Positions 26,701 to 34,533 of a stretch of 64,000 nt of DNA are shown piece after piece; position 1 is the first letter of the stretch, and every line of letters starts with the position of its first letter. Below the pieces are notes generated by a model that saw only the letters and a program-made list of their open reading frames with translations, searched no databases and was not told where the DNA came from. Both the position numbers and the translations under genes were made by a program. Source of the stretch: Pseudoflavonifractor sp902362925 (GTDB lineage Bacteria; Bacillota; Clostridia; Oscillospirales; Oscillospiraceae). The stretch is from assembly GCA_902362925.1 (NCBI GenBank), contig CABIYL010000018.1, one strand, 5' to 3'.

Positions 26701-27069
26701 GTACGGGATCTGCGTGGAAAGCTCTTTCAGCCGCTCTTCCAGGGCGGCGTAGTTTTCCGCATAGGTTTTCCCGTTTTCCGCCAGCTTGTTGCTCGCCTTT
26801 CCCGTTTCATCCGCCATGCCGTCCACGACCTTTACCACATCGGCCATGTAGTTTTCAAACTTTGCCGCTTCCTTGGTACAGGCCGCGATGGTTGCGATTG
26901 TCCCGGTCGCCAGCGCCCCCATGGCCGCCAGCCCCGCCGTCCCAAGATTGCTGATGCTCCTGGAGAAGCTGCTGATTTGGCCCTGGCTGTTTTTTAGCGC
27001 CGCCGTCAGGCTTTTGTCCATCTTACCGGCGATCTGTATGCTCAGTTCTAATGTTTTGTTCTTCGCCAT
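23728..27069 (-). CDS. Tail tape measure protein
   Basis: 1113 residues, the longest gene. N-terminal coiled regions and a TP901-type minor-tail domain (LTRLAAAAGQSGKSFEDLME, GVSADVAGTSIKRIYTN), a very Gly/Ala-rich middle (about 440-720) with membrane-like stretches (GVISSIIAVVSLLGDN), further hydrophobic repeats, and a conserved C-terminal tail. It sets tail length and exits with the DNA. At about 0.15 nm per residue it predicts a tail of roughly 160 nm (rule of thumb). It begins inside the frameshifted extension of the chaperone. Confidence 0.93.
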   Translation of the reverse strand: MAKNKTLELSIQIAGKMDKSLTAALKNSQGQISSFSRSISNLGTAGLAAMGALATGTIATIAACTKEAAKFENYMADVVKVVDGMADETGKASNKLAENGKTYAENYAALEERLKELSTQIPYTFEDLTRLAAAAGQSGKSFEDLMETDFLKDIAMWGTAMDISADQAGDWGAKWEQAFNMNHDQIMEVADVINYLGNNYATTAAEIAASVNDAASMGQIAGVDVKATAAIAASMQAMGVSADVAGTSIKRIYTNITKGSMATANQQKAMERLGFTATELAAAMQTDGTGTLLKVFEAINSLPGEEKLSTLNALFGQWAIEGGAKITQNLSLLTGMLQEISDPNLWTGSMEKEFIIKATTPEAINTMLGNTRLALMDDIGTAFLPAYKEFGLSMIDFLKGIRANMPELTQLANTLGELASRGVRKLGEAMDTSLPYIQKGLDYLLNNGDQVAKIIGGLAAAFVGMKFAPAAEGLLSGAGSILLGGGTGGGGPGGGKSGGLLGGIKSLFTGGKKAGAAGAGFASAFGGAASGNGLLTTLGATVSSLLSGNGLTGTTGLLQAAAGTPGLLSGYQSAGSVLANAAAGTKTGGWLSGIGAAMSNFGSAIGSTKAGGAISGFLGNIGGKAGGFLNAATMGLRTKAAGLGAAGIIQGSVLQQSIGGMLGKASGFIGGIASSGAGKAVGAGAGLLGSIWGPLAGGFGSLLAGALPVVGVISSIIAVVSLLGDNLEGIRTIVENVFGEQGLAVFDKFTGALSNVGNFISGLFVDGGVATALSGFREMLFGQNGIFAGSSLGAGAFDGVVGILQSIMTVVGQLVNFSTTTVKPIIQDLFNFITQTVVPIILQTITAAAPYISSIISSVGSAVMTVAQIIGQAIMLAMPIIQTLATALLNIGQVVIPAVLSAISVFWEGISTAIAGVQTVFEGIITFITGVFTGNWRQAWEGVRSIFTGIFDTLGALFKTPINAVISLINKAISGINGLGIDIPDWVPLLGGKKFSLNIPEIPMLAKGGFTNGASIAGEAGTEAVISFQRAVRQDNIRTWAMAGRMLGVRPVELPDIPERSGGTGSGGITFAPTIVIQGNADRSVIDEALAEAKAQFEAWYIQMQRKQARTAY

Positions 27070-27209
27070 TCCTCCGCCACCTCGTTATTCAGCTCCACAA
27101 ACTCGCGGATCGGGAGGCCCAAGTAGAAGTCAAGCCCTGTTTTTGTCACCTCCGACAGGCGGATCGCCGCTTTGCGCAGGGCCTTTGCTCCGCCCTTTAC
27201 CCGAAAAAA
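27048..27209 (-). CDS. Frameshifted C-terminal extension of tail assembly chaperone
   Basis: After a -1 shift at the slippery site the frame continues for 51 codons (RVKGGAKALRKAAIRLSEVT then KTGLDFYLGL, PIREFVELNNEVAEEWRRTK) to a TAG that overlaps the tape measure start. PIREFVELNNEVAEE is the typical ending of the longer chaperone form. It has no start codon or ribosome-binding site of its own, so it is made only as a fusion (about 270 residues). The long form is expected to bind tape measure and recruit tube protein. Confidence 0.85.
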   Translation of the reverse strand, partial: FFRVKGGAKALRKAAIRLSEVTKTGLDFYLGLPIREFVELNNEVAEEWRRTKH

Positions 27210-27850
27210 TCCGGGTCGTTCACCGCGTTTTTCAGTTTCAGCACCTCGTACAGGGGCAGGCCGGTGAAGAAGTCCTCCGGGATTCCCGTCGCCATAGACG
27301 CGATCACGCAGGCGTACAGGTAGTTTGTGCTGTTCTCAGTCACCACGAATCCCTCCCGGGCCATCCGGTTTTCCGCCTCGCTCTCATTCAGGGAGTTCAG
27401 GTCGGCCACGCCGTTCAGGTCGATCTCCTGGTAGCTCTTGCCCTTGTAGTAGTGCGCCCGCGCAAGGCGCATCACATGGTTCTCGGTCTCCTCGCTCACG
27501 TTCAGGAACCCTCTCACCGCGGTGGAGACCCGTTTGGCAGCACCCCGTGGCATCAACTTGAAGAACTCGATGGGCAGCCCGGTGGCCTTTGCCGCGATAC
27601 TCCGGGCAAACGCCGTGGTGGTCTCGCAGAGCACCGCCGCCGCCACCTCCTGCTCGCTGAAAAGCTGCCGCTGGATCTCGATGGCATCCTTGATGGTCAG
27701 GTTGTGCAGGCCGTTCAGGTCGATCTCGCTGTACGCCGTGTTCTCAAACATGTATGGCTTTTCCAGTTTCACCACGATCTCCTGTCTGTTCTCCTGGTTG
27801 GTCTCCCGCTCCTGGTCGGTTTCCTCGGTCACGATTTTTTCATCTTCCAT
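27197..27850 (-). CDS. Tail assembly chaperone (short form)
   Basis: 217 residues. It contains two similar halves, each with FE(N)TAYSEIDLNGLHNLT-like or YQEIDLNGVADLN-like openings (about 34-60 and 136-160), suggesting an internal duplication. Position between the tube and tape measure genes is that of lambda G / P2 E, which wrap the tape measure during assembly and are absent from virions. Translation ends at TAA 27197 unless the ribosome slips. Confidence 0.85.
   Translation of the reverse strand: MEDEKIVTEETDQERETNQENRQEIVVKLEKPYMFENTAYSEIDLNGLHNLTIKDAIEIQRQLFSEQEVAAAVLCETTTAFARSIAAKATGLPIEFFKLMPRGAAKRVSTAVRGFLNVSEETENHVMRLARAHYYKGKSYQEIDLNGVADLNSLNESEAENRMAREGFVVTENSTNYLYACVIASMATGIPEDFFTGLPLYEVLKLKNAVNDPDFFG
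27203..27209 (-). promoter_or_regulatory. -1 ribosomal frameshift slippery site
   Basis: On the minus strand the zero frame reads GAT TTT TTC GGG TAA. T TTT TTC is a canonical X XXY YYZ heptamer two codons before the stop. Slippage joins the short chaperone to the 51-codon extension. Confidence 0.85.
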
Positions 27851-27886
27851 GTCAGCAAATCTCCTTTCGCCTTATGCTTGTACGAA

Positions 27887-27922
27887 AACACGGCCCACCC
27901 CTGTTTGCGGGTGGGCCGTGCC
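27887..27922 (-). terminator. Terminator between tail tube and chaperone genes
   Basis: On the minus strand, CACGGCCCACCC / GGGTGGGCCGTG with an 8-nt loop followed by TTTTCG. A strong terminator after the tube gene would lower chaperone and tape measure expression relative to sheath and tube, matching their low copy number in virions. Confidence 0.8.
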
Positions 27923-27936
27923 GTTGTCCCTTCTGG

Positions 27937-28461
27937 TTAGATCAGGCTGTTCACGCCAGCCAGCATATCCACCCCGTTTACCTTGTAGACCCCGTTCAGC
28001 TTGTCCACCTCCAGCAGCTGAACGCCGTCCACCTCCACCATGATGTAGGTAAGCTCCAGCGTGACGGTGGCCTCCATGGCCTCGCCCTTCTCGATCTTTC
28101 CGGGGTTGAAGCTCTTCACGCGCCCCATCTCCACCACGCGCAGGCCCTTGAAGTTGTAGCCTCCGGTCTTGTCGTACACCTGCTGCGCGGCGCGGAAGGT
28201 CAGGTTCACGGTGGACAGAGGGGAGAGCATATCCATCGCGGAGCTGTACAGGGTGTTGAACTGGATCTCCTGTTCCATGCTCTCGAACTGCCCGATGGTG
28301 GGGCTGTCCAGCTCTCCATTCACGCCGACCCCGGCCACGGTGCTGGTTTTCATGTTGACCTCCGGCAGGGTTACGGATGCCGCAACGCCGATCATCTTCG
28401 TGCCGTCCAGATAGGCGTTGTAGTCGTTGATTTTCTCCGGAATATAGTTGTTGGAAATCAT
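27937..28461 (-). CDS. Tail tube protein (P2 FII-like)
   Basis: 174 residues with the FII-type pattern: NDYNAYLDGTKMIGVAASVT, LPEVN at about 32-36 and a C-terminal Tyr/Val strand-rich half. It polymerises into the inner tube within the sheath. Its place directly after the sheath gene is diagnostic. Confidence 0.9.
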   Translation of the reverse strand: MISNNYIPEKINDYNAYLDGTKMIGVAASVTLPEVNMKTSTVAGVGVNGELDSPTIGQFESMEQEIQFNTLYSSAMDMLSPLSTVNLTFRAAQQVYDKTGGYNFKGLRVVEMGRVKSFNPGKIEKGEAMEATVTLELTYIMVEVDGVQLLEVDKLNGVYKVNGVDMLAGVNSLI

Positions 28462-28479
28462 GTCATTCTCCCTCCCTTA

Positions 28480-29928
28480 TCAGAGCAGTGCTTCGGACAG
28501 GGCATTGGGGTCGAACTCGATGATGTCCTCAATGTCCTCCGCGGGGGTGAACGGGGTGATGTACTGGTGGAAGGTGAGCTTCCCGTTCAGCAGGTCGGCG
28601 GTGGTGTTCTCGTCCTCGTTGAAGGTGGTCTCATACCGTGCGCACACGCCCCGCGCCACAAATCCGTTGCCGCGCACATTCTCGCTGTCCACGATGGCCT
28701 CGATCAGCCGCTTGTTTGCAGGGTCGTCCACTTTCTGGAAGTAAGTCAGGATGAAGGAGTTGGCCGCCCAGGACAGGAACCGGCGCACGCTGAACCATCT
28801 GTCCTTCGGGTCGGTGATGCCCGGATAGGCCGCGGTGTTGTTGCCCCACAGCCGGAATCCGTTCATGTTCAGCCAGGTCGCCACGCCGTAGCTATTGACC
28901 ACATTCGCCTGCTCCTGGTCAAGCACGACCTCCGTGCCGTCCGGCAGGCAGGCGGCAGAGATGGCGATGGTCTTGTTGCTGGGGCTTACATTTGGGGTGT
29001 CGTTGTTGGAGGCATCGGTATACGCCGTCAGCGCGGCAGCCAGCGTGGAGCCGCTGTACACGGTCTCTCCCACCTTGCCGTACAGCCACACAGCATAGGC
29101 GTTCGGATCGCTCACCGTCTGCTCCTCCTTGGTGGTTTTGACATCAGTGTACCGCTCCGCACCCTCTTCCGTGCAGTTGATGTCCACCATGCACACGGCT
29201 TTGAACACGCTGTTGATGCTCTTGGTTTTCGCCTGCAGGGCCGCCGCCACAGTGGCCTCCATGCTGTATCTGGGCGCGATCAGGATGCCAGGGGTCATGC
29301 CCAGGATTGGGTACACCTGTCGGATGACCTCCATGCCCGTCTCCTTGCCGGAGCTGACATCCACGCCGCCCACGATGTCCTCCGCCGTCACCATGGAGGG
29401 GTCGAGCTTCCTTCCGCTCACGGTCAGCTGGGTGGCCCCATTTCCTGCGCCGGTAGAGAGAATCACGATATTCACGGTGCCATCAGTGTTCCACACCGTT
29501 GTGTAGTCCGTGCCCGCCTCCAGCGTCTCCGCCTCTTTCTTGACCACCAGCTCGTCCAGCAGCACACCCACTTTATCCAGCGCGGCCACGCCGTCGTTGA
29601 CCTGGATTGTGGTTTCCTCGATGTCGGTGGTGTGCTTTGCCGGATCAAGCACATTGATAAACACCATGGGTGCCACACCCACCACGCTGAACGCTGCGCT
29701 GATGCACTCGCACAGAGTGTACTTCTCAAAGTCTCCCACATAGCCGACGGCCTCTACGGCCTCCTTGTAGTTGTTTACCAGAATCGGCTTGTTCACAGCC
29801 GCGGCGGGGTCTGCCAGCATATTGACCGGCGCGGTGCCCACGGCCACAATCAGGCCAGCCGTCCCGGTGATCGGGGCGATCAGGCTGGTTTCTACCTCGC
29901 TGGTGTAAACACCATGTTTATAAGCCAT
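28480..29928 (-). CDS. Contractile tail sheath protein
   Basis: 482 residues. MAYKHGVYTSEVETSL is the typical sheath opening; conserved segments include TAGLIVAVGTAPVNM, SWAANSFILTYFQKVDDPAN and the C-terminal FVARGVCARYE...LNGKLTFHQYITPF. Sheath contraction drives the tube into the cell. It establishes the phage as a myovirus. Confidence 0.95.
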   Translation of the reverse strand: MAYKHGVYTSEVETSLIAPITGTAGLIVAVGTAPVNMLADPAAAVNKPILVNNYKEAVEAVGYVGDFEKYTLCECISAAFSVVGVAPMVFINVLDPAKHTTDIEETTIQVNDGVAALDKVGVLLDELVVKKEAETLEAGTDYTTVWNTDGTVNIVILSTGAGNGATQLTVSGRKLDPSMVTAEDIVGGVDVSSGKETGMEVIRQVYPILGMTPGILIAPRYSMEATVAAALQAKTKSINSVFKAVCMVDINCTEEGAERYTDVKTTKEEQTVSDPNAYAVWLYGKVGETVYSGSTLAAALTAYTDASNNDTPNVSPSNKTIAISAACLPDGTEVVLDQEQANVVNSYGVATWLNMNGFRLWGNNTAAYPGITDPKDRWFSVRRFLSWAANSFILTYFQKVDDPANKRLIEAIVDSENVRGNGFVARGVCARYETTFNEDENTTADLLNGKLTFHQYITPFTPAEDIEDIIEFDPNALSEALL

Positions 29929-29943
29929 AGTTTTCTTTCCTCC

Positions 29944-30291
29944 TTACAGCTTGGATTTGAGCTTGCGGCAGAGCATGGCTTCCGCCGTCCCAGCGGTCTC
30001 CACTCGCTTTCTGGTCTGCGCAAAGTGTTCCACCCGAACCACCAGCGCAGCGGCCTCCGGGTGTTTCTGAATAAACTCCTCCAGCTCCCGCGGCATCCCG
30101 CCGGAAAACACGGTGTACTGCTTTGCCACGCCCCGCACGGTCGGCCCGCAGTACACCAGCTTTCCGTTCTCCTTCTCCGCCTTACTGGTTTTCTTGTTGG
30201 CTCTCTTCTCTGCCCCGATCTCCCGCTCCTCCGCCTTGGTTGCGGTCTCTTCTGTGACTTCCGCCCGGGCGGTTTCGTCCTTTTTGTTCAT
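29944..30291 (-). CDS. Hypothetical neck/tail protein
   Basis: 115 residues: a highly charged Lys/Glu/Ala N-terminal half (about 1-40), then a compact C-terminal domain (YCGPTVRGVAKQYTVFSGGM). Found just upstream of the sheath gene; comparable small proteins occur here in P2/Mu-like phages of Firmicutes. Function unknown. Confidence 0.75.
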   Translation of the reverse strand: MNKKDETARAEVTEETATKAEEREIGAEKRANKKTSKAEKENGKLVYCGPTVRGVAKQYTVFSGGMPRELEEFIQKHPEAAALVVRVEHFAQTRKRVETAGTAEAMLCRKLKSKL

Positions 30292-30815
30292 ACCATTTCC
30301 TCCAATTCTGTGTCCTGTGTCATGGCCGGGGCTGTGCAGGTCACATTACACGCCCCAAAGTAATATGGGTGCGTGTCGTCGTTCTGCATGGCCCACACGA
30401 ACGGTTTTAGTGCAGTAAAGCACCCACCGAAGTATGGCCTGGTGCACAGCCTCTGAATGATGTCCTCTTTGATGTTTGCCACATCCTGGTAACCTTCCCG
30501 CGCCACGCCCTCGTCGTATGCGCACACGATCAGCGAGAACTCCACCTTCTGCGGGCCGTCGTCGTTCTCAACCTGCCCGCCCGTCATGCGCACCACGATG
30601 TAGGGGGCCGCCGCCGCGTCCGTGTCCGCGTCCGTGTCGTTGTCCTCCGGTACGGGCAGATCCTGCTTAAAGATTTTCAGTTCTTTTCGCCCTTCCTGCC
30701 CGTTGTACTTCTTCCCGGCGAACAGCTCCTCCAGCATCTCCACCATCGCGTCCTGGCAAAGCTGCGGGGTTCTCCCGATGCCCGCGGCCTCTACCGCGTC
30801 CATGTAGTTTTTCAT
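30288..30815 (-). CDS. Putative tail terminator/completion protein
   Basis: 175 residues with an alpha/beta layout (helical N-terminus, central YIVVRMTGGQV and VEFSLIVCAYDEGV strands, Trp-containing C-terminus). Size, fold pattern and position between the gp10-like and sheath genes fit a tail terminator that caps the tube. Overlaps the next gene by four bases. Confidence 0.6.
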   Translation of the reverse strand: MKNYMDAVEAAGIGRTPQLCQDAMVEMLEELFAGKKYNGQEGRKELKIFKQDLPVPEDNDTDADTDAAAAPYIVVRMTGGQVENDDGPQKVEFSLIVCAYDEGVAREGYQDVANIKEDIIQRLCTRPYFGGCFTALKPFVWAMQNDDTHPYYFGACNVTCTAPAMTQDTELEEMV

Positions 30816-30818
30816 GTG

Positions 30819-31520
30819 TTACCCCCTTTTCGCTTTCGCCCGCTCGATGATCCGCTCGGTCTGCTCCATCAGCCGGTCTTGCAGGTATTCCACCACATCC
30901 GGCTCCACAAGGGGCCATACCGTGCTGTGCATACCGGCGGCGGAAGGGCTGCCCATGGTCACCAGCTTTTCCACTCTGCCGTCCTTGGTTCTCCACCGCG
31001 TGTGCCCCCGCTCCGTGGTCTTGTGGCTGGAGTTGGAGCCGATTTTTCTCTGTACCATGCCCACATGGCCGCTCTTGAACTCCACCAGGAAGCCCTTACT
31101 CAAATTCCCCTTCTCGCCGGTCAGTGCGGTCATGGAGGAGGATTTCAGCACGCGGGCTTTCACATGGGCCGGTGCGCGGTTCAGCACATCCCGCCCGGAA
31201 AAACTATCCGTCGGCCTGTGCTGGAAGTAACCCAGGTCGTTTCGCATTTTTGCGATATGCAGTTCTGCGCTCAAACTGGTGTTGGTCGCCTTTTTCCTCT
31301 GTACCAGGTCTTTCAGGTGCCTTTGCCCTGCGGCGTTCACCGCATACCTGGCCTTTGCCTTGGCGATCATCAGCTTCCGGGCCTCCCTCGCTGTGGCGTT
31401 GATGGCTACTTTGGCCGCTGCCGGGGTCTTGCTTTTCAGGTCGCCCAGGGCCTCCGCCACATCCTCCATCCCCTCCACGGTGATGGTCATGGTGCCCGCG
31501 TCGTATGTCACCCTGCTCAT
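30819..31520 (-). CDS. GpZ/HK97 gp10-like minor structural protein
   Basis: 233 residues with the HK97-gp10/lambda-Z style N-terminus (ITVEGMEDVAEALGDLKSKT then AAKVAINATAREARKLMIAK) and a basic middle. These proteins act at the head-tail interface or tail completion. The following gene overlaps by four bases. Confidence 0.75.
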   Translation of the reverse strand: MSRVTYDAGTMTITVEGMEDVAEALGDLKSKTPAAAKVAINATAREARKLMIAKAKARYAVNAAGQRHLKDLVQRKKATNTSLSAELHIAKMRNDLGYFQHRPTDSFSGRDVLNRAPAHVKARVLKSSSMTALTGEKGNLSKGFLVEFKSGHVGMVQRKIGSNSSHKTTERGHTRWRTKDGRVEKLVTMGSPSAAGMHSTVWPLVEPDVVEYLQDRLMEQTERIIERAKAKRG

Positions 31521-31930
31521 TGCCGCGTCCTTTCCATGGAGATGCGGTAAACGCCCGTCTCTTCCTCGCAGCTCAAAATGCTGTAAGTGCGCTGCGTCTT
31601 TTCTCCCTTGTCCAGCACCAGGTGCTTTCCGATCTTCGGCTTCGGGCCGTAGTCCTCCGTGCGGATGTACAGCACCGTGTAGGCCGTGTAGAGGCCGGTG
31701 TCAAAGTTCTGCTTGGCTCCCGCCTCCCAGTGCGCCGCCCGCTCTTTCAGCCCATGATCCTCCAGAATGACCAGGACTTTTTTCCCGTCCACCGTGTGCC
31801 ACTCCGCGTGCTCGTTCTCCTCGAAGAAGGTGAGTTCCAGGTCAGCCGCCGCGCAGTCCTTGAAGGTCGGCGCGCTCCATTCCTCTCCCGGCTTCGGCCC
31901 GTAGTCCTGGTTCAGTTCAAACAGTGCCAT
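31517..31930 (-). CDS. Putative head completion/stopper protein
   Basis: 137 residues, acidic, beta-rich (WHTVDGKKVLVILEDHGLKE). The motif YGPKP occurs twice (about 10 and 96), hinting at a duplicated element. Position between capsid and the gpZ-like gene matches head-tail stoppers such as lambda FII; no diagnostic motif is visible. Confidence 0.6.
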   Translation of the reverse strand: MALFELNQDYGPKPGEEWSAPTFKDCAAADLELTFFEENEHAEWHTVDGKKVLVILEDHGLKERAAHWEAGAKQNFDTGLYTAYTVLYIRTEDYGPKPKIGKHLVLDKGEKTQRTYSILSCEEETGVYRISMERTRQ

Positions 31931-31949
31931 CGCGTTTCCTCCATAGAAA

Positions 31950-31982
31950 ATCCCCCGCCCGCGTTTGCGGGCAGGGGGTGGA
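31950..31982 (-). terminator. Terminator after major capsid gene
   Basis: On the minus strand, CCCCCTGCCCGC-AAAC-GCGGGCGGGGG followed by ATTTTC. It directly follows the capsid stop codon and would make capsid and decoration mRNA more abundant than downstream neck mRNA. Confidence 0.75.
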
Positions 31983-31985
31983 TTG

Positions 31986-33038
31986 TCAGCACACGGTGGC
32001 GACCAGCCAGCTGTCTACCTTGTCGGGGATGGGCAGGGGGTGGGCCTGGAGTTCCACCATGCGCCGGTCGGGGTGATGCTCCACATAGCTGCGCAGCAGC
32101 CGGGCGGTCTGTGCGGTCACCCACGCCTGGCTCGCATCGTCGATGTAGGTGCACAGGCCGTAGGCCATCATGTAGTTTGGCTTGGAGCTAATCAGCACCA
32201 CCACATTGTCAGGGATCAGCGGCTTGGTTGCCGGGGTGTCCGGGTCAGTCCAGTCGTCGTAGTAGACCTCGCCGTAGCTGTACAGCTCCAGGCTGGGGTC
32301 GGTCAGGTGGCCCAGGTAGCGCACGCCGTTGGGCAGGGCGCTGGGGGCGATCTCGCCCATGTTCATGCGCCGGTTGTCCAGCATCTTCTGCACGGTGGCA
32401 TCGTTGAAGAACGCTTTCTTGGCCGCCTTGCCCATGATGAGGGTGTCCGCGTTGGCAAATCCGCCGTGGAGCACCGTGTCCACCCAGTCGCCCAGGTTGC
32501 CCATGATGTCCGCCTTGGAGCCGCCCCACTTGTTGTCTCCGGACAGGGTGACCTTGTTGGTGAAGCCGAAGTCGATGATCTCGTTCACTCCCTCGCCCAC
32601 GATGGGGATCTGGCCGGTGACGATGGCCTGCACGGCCATCCACTCCTCGCGCCGGGTGGTGGCATCGTTCAGGGTGTTGTACTCCTCCATCAGCTTCTGC
32701 GCGGCCCGCTGTGCCGGGGTCATGCCGCTGTACAGTTCCTCTCCGGGCAGCCGGGTCATGAGCTGGTCTGCGGTTGTCACATCATAGGGGTTCACCAGGG
32801 GCGGCTTGTAGCTCTGGGTGGTGTAGCCGTTGGCGGTCAGCACCTTGCCGCCCGCCCGGGGGTGGACAAAGGCAGCCATGCGCCGGTCGCCCTTCACCAA
32901 GTCGATGTCCACCCGCTCGGTGGAAAAGGTCTTGATGTTGGTGAAAAAGGTGTCCCGGAAATAGGTGTGCACCGGGGGTGCCTGCCGCACCACCTCGGCC
33001 AGGTATCGGGGGGTGTAAATGTTCACTTCATTCGCCAT
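31986..33038 (-). CDS. Major capsid protein, lambda gpE family
   Basis: 350 residues. Segments typical for the family include YTPRYLAEVVRQAPPVHTYF, FSTERVDIDLVKGDRRMAAF, and the C-terminal MVELQAHPLPIPDKVDSWL. HK97 fold shell protein. Preceded by decoration protein and protease, as in lambda. The catalysed assembly partners are the nested scaffold and protease upstream. Confidence 0.93.
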   Translation of the reverse strand: MANEVNIYTPRYLAEVVRQAPPVHTYFRDTFFTNIKTFSTERVDIDLVKGDRRMAAFVHPRAGGKVLTANGYTTQSYKPPLVNPYDVTTADQLMTRLPGEELYSGMTPAQRAAQKLMEEYNTLNDATTRREEWMAVQAIVTGQIPIVGEGVNEIIDFGFTNKVTLSGDNKWGGSKADIMGNLGDWVDTVLHGGFANADTLIMGKAAKKAFFNDATVQKMLDNRRMNMGEIAPSALPNGVRYLGHLTDPSLELYSYGEVYYDDWTDPDTPATKPLIPDNVVVLISSKPNYMMAYGLCTYIDDASQAWVTAQTARLLRSYVEHHPDRRMVELQAHPLPIPDKVDSWLVATVC

Positions 33039-33051
33039 GTCGTTCTCCTCC

Positions 33052-33408
33052 TCACTTCACGAAAATGCCCAGGTTGCGCAGGGGCACTTCCACAGCCTCC
33101 ACAGTGGCGTTCTCGGGCAGCACCAGCGCGTCGCCGAAGAAAGCGCCGGTCAGGTAGACCACGACCTCCTCCTCTGCCTCCGCGTCGTCAGCCACGATAC
33201 CGTACAGTCCCTCGGTGTCCACCGTGTAGCTCCCTGTGCTCCCGCTCACCGTCAAGAGTGCCAGCTCGCCGCTCTCGTCCAGCTTCACCACAGTGCCCCG
33301 CGTCACGGCGACGGATGCCACCTTGACGGCGGTGTTGATCTCCGCGCCCCCTGCGATCAGGTAGTCAGGCTTGGTGGAAAAGGTCTTTCTCTCCAGATCC
33401 ATACCCAT
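33052..33408 (-). CDS. Capsid decoration protein, lambda gpD-like
   Basis: 118 residues, beta-rich with GTVVKLDESGELALLTV, an acidic turn (DDAEAEEEVVVYLTGAFF) and a C-terminal VEVPLRNLGIFVK strand. Size and place between protease and capsid match head-stabilising gpD trimers. Confidence 0.85.
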   Translation of the reverse strand: MGMDLERKTFSTKPDYLIAGGAEINTAVKVASVAVTRGTVVKLDESGELALLTVSGSTGSYTVDTEGLYGIVADDAEAEEEVVVYLTGAFFGDALVLPENATVEAVEVPLRNLGIFVK

Positions 33409-33423
33409 GATCTCGTCCTCCTT

Positions 33424-33801
33424 TTACTTTTTCGCGCCCATGGCCTTGAGCGCGTCCATGAACTCGTCCTTCTTCTCGCCGCCGCCCGCGGCACCGGCAC
33501 TGGCCTCCACGCCGTTCACTCCGCCGTCGTCGGCATCCTTCGCCATACCGGCGAGGAACTTGTCGCCCTGCTTCTTGGCGTTCTTGACCACCGCCTTGGC
33601 GTAGTCCTCCGCGCTCATTGGTTTGGTGAACTTCGCCTCGTTGGTCATGTCCTCGCTTCCGGGCAGGCACATTTCCTCGATGTCCTGGATGCGCTGGCGC
33701 TCCGCGTTTCTGGCTTCCTGCGCCGCCGCCTCCTCGATCTTTCCGACCAGCTCCGGGTATGCCCCGCGCAGGTCGTCCACGGTCTTGATTTCGCTCGCCA
33801 T
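33424..33801 (-). CDS. Nested scaffolding protein (internal start in protease gene)
   Basis: AAGGAGG lies 8 bases before an in-frame ATG at 33801, residue 241 of the protease. It would give a 125-residue protein starting MASEIKTVDDLRGAYPELVG that is helical with a basic C-terminus (DEFMDALKAMGAKK). This is the lambda C/Nu3 arrangement. The ribosome-binding site is as strong as those of independent genes. Confidence 0.8.
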   Translation of the reverse strand: MASEIKTVDDLRGAYPELVGKIEEAAAQEARNAERQRIQDIEEMCLPGSEDMTNEAKFTKPMSAEDYAKAVVKNAKKQGDKFLAGMAKDADDGGVNGVEASAGAAGGGEKKDEFMDALKAMGAKK

Positions 33802-34521
33802 GTTTTCTTCCTCCTTATGGCTGTTTTTATTTACAAAGCCTCCGGCGGCGGCTGGCGCTGCCTTGCTGCTCTGTACAAAGTTGGGGGCCTTGTTGAAGGG
33901 CAGGCCCGTGTTGATGCTGTTGACGAACAGCATCCCGCCCCGGTTCTCCACCACGGTGGCCTCGTCGTCCACCAGCTCGTCTACAAAGCCGTTTTCTTTC
34001 GCCGTGGCCGCAGTCCACCAGCTCGTCGCGTCCATCCAGTCCGTCACCTCGTCCCTGTCTCGTCCGGTCTTTTTGACATACAGGCTGACGATGCTCTCCT
34101 TGATGGCCGCCAGGGCCTCGATGTATTTCCGCAACTCCTCTGCGTCATAGTATCCGTAGGCCCCAATGCGCACGGGGTGCACCATGTAGGTGGTGTCGTT
34201 TGCCGCGATCACCCGGTTGCAGTGGCAGGCCACGATGGTGGCCGCGCTGGCGCACAGGCCGTCGATCTTCGCCGTCACCTCCGCCGGGTGCTGCTCCAGC
34301 TGGTTTCCAATGGCCTGGGCCGCGAACACATCTCCGCCGCCGCTGTTGATGCGCACCACGATTTTGTCCAGCGGCCCCAGTCCGGCCAGCTCGTCGGCAA
34401 ACTGTCTTGGGGTCACCTCGTCCCCCCACCAGCTTGTCTGCGAGATGTCGCCGTAAAGCAGCAGCTCCACGGTGTTGTCCACCGAGTTTCTGAACTGCCA
34501 GAATTTCTTGTTGTCGGGCAT
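33424..34521 (-). CDS. ClpP-like head maturation protease with scaffold region
   Basis: 365 residues. Residues 1-215 are a ClpP/S49-type protease: INSGGGDV near 59, the nucleophile Ser92 in GLCASAATIV and His115 in YMVHP. Residues 241-365 form a helical, Ala/Glu/Lys-rich scaffold. It matches the lambda C layout, where a protease is fused to scaffold sequence and removes it during head maturation. An in-frame internal start yields free scaffold. Confidence 0.92.
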   Translation of the reverse strand: MPDNKKFWQFRNSVDNTVELLLYGDISQTSWWGDEVTPRQFADELAGLGPLDKIVVRINSGGGDVFAAQAIGNQLEQHPAEVTAKIDGLCASAATIVACHCNRVIAANDTTYMVHPVRIGAYGYYDAEELRKYIEALAAIKESIVSLYVKKTGRDRDEVTDWMDATSWWTAATAKENGFVDELVDDEATVVENRGGMLFVNSINTGLPFNKAPNFVQSSKAAPAAAGGFVNKNSHKEEENMASEIKTVDDLRGAYPELVGKIEEAAAQEARNAERQRIQDIEEMCLPGSEDMTNEAKFTKPMSAEDYAKAVVKNAKKQGDKFLAGMAKDADDGGVNGVEASAGAAGGGEKKDEFMDALKAMGAKK

Positions 34522-34533
34522 TTCCTCTCCTCC

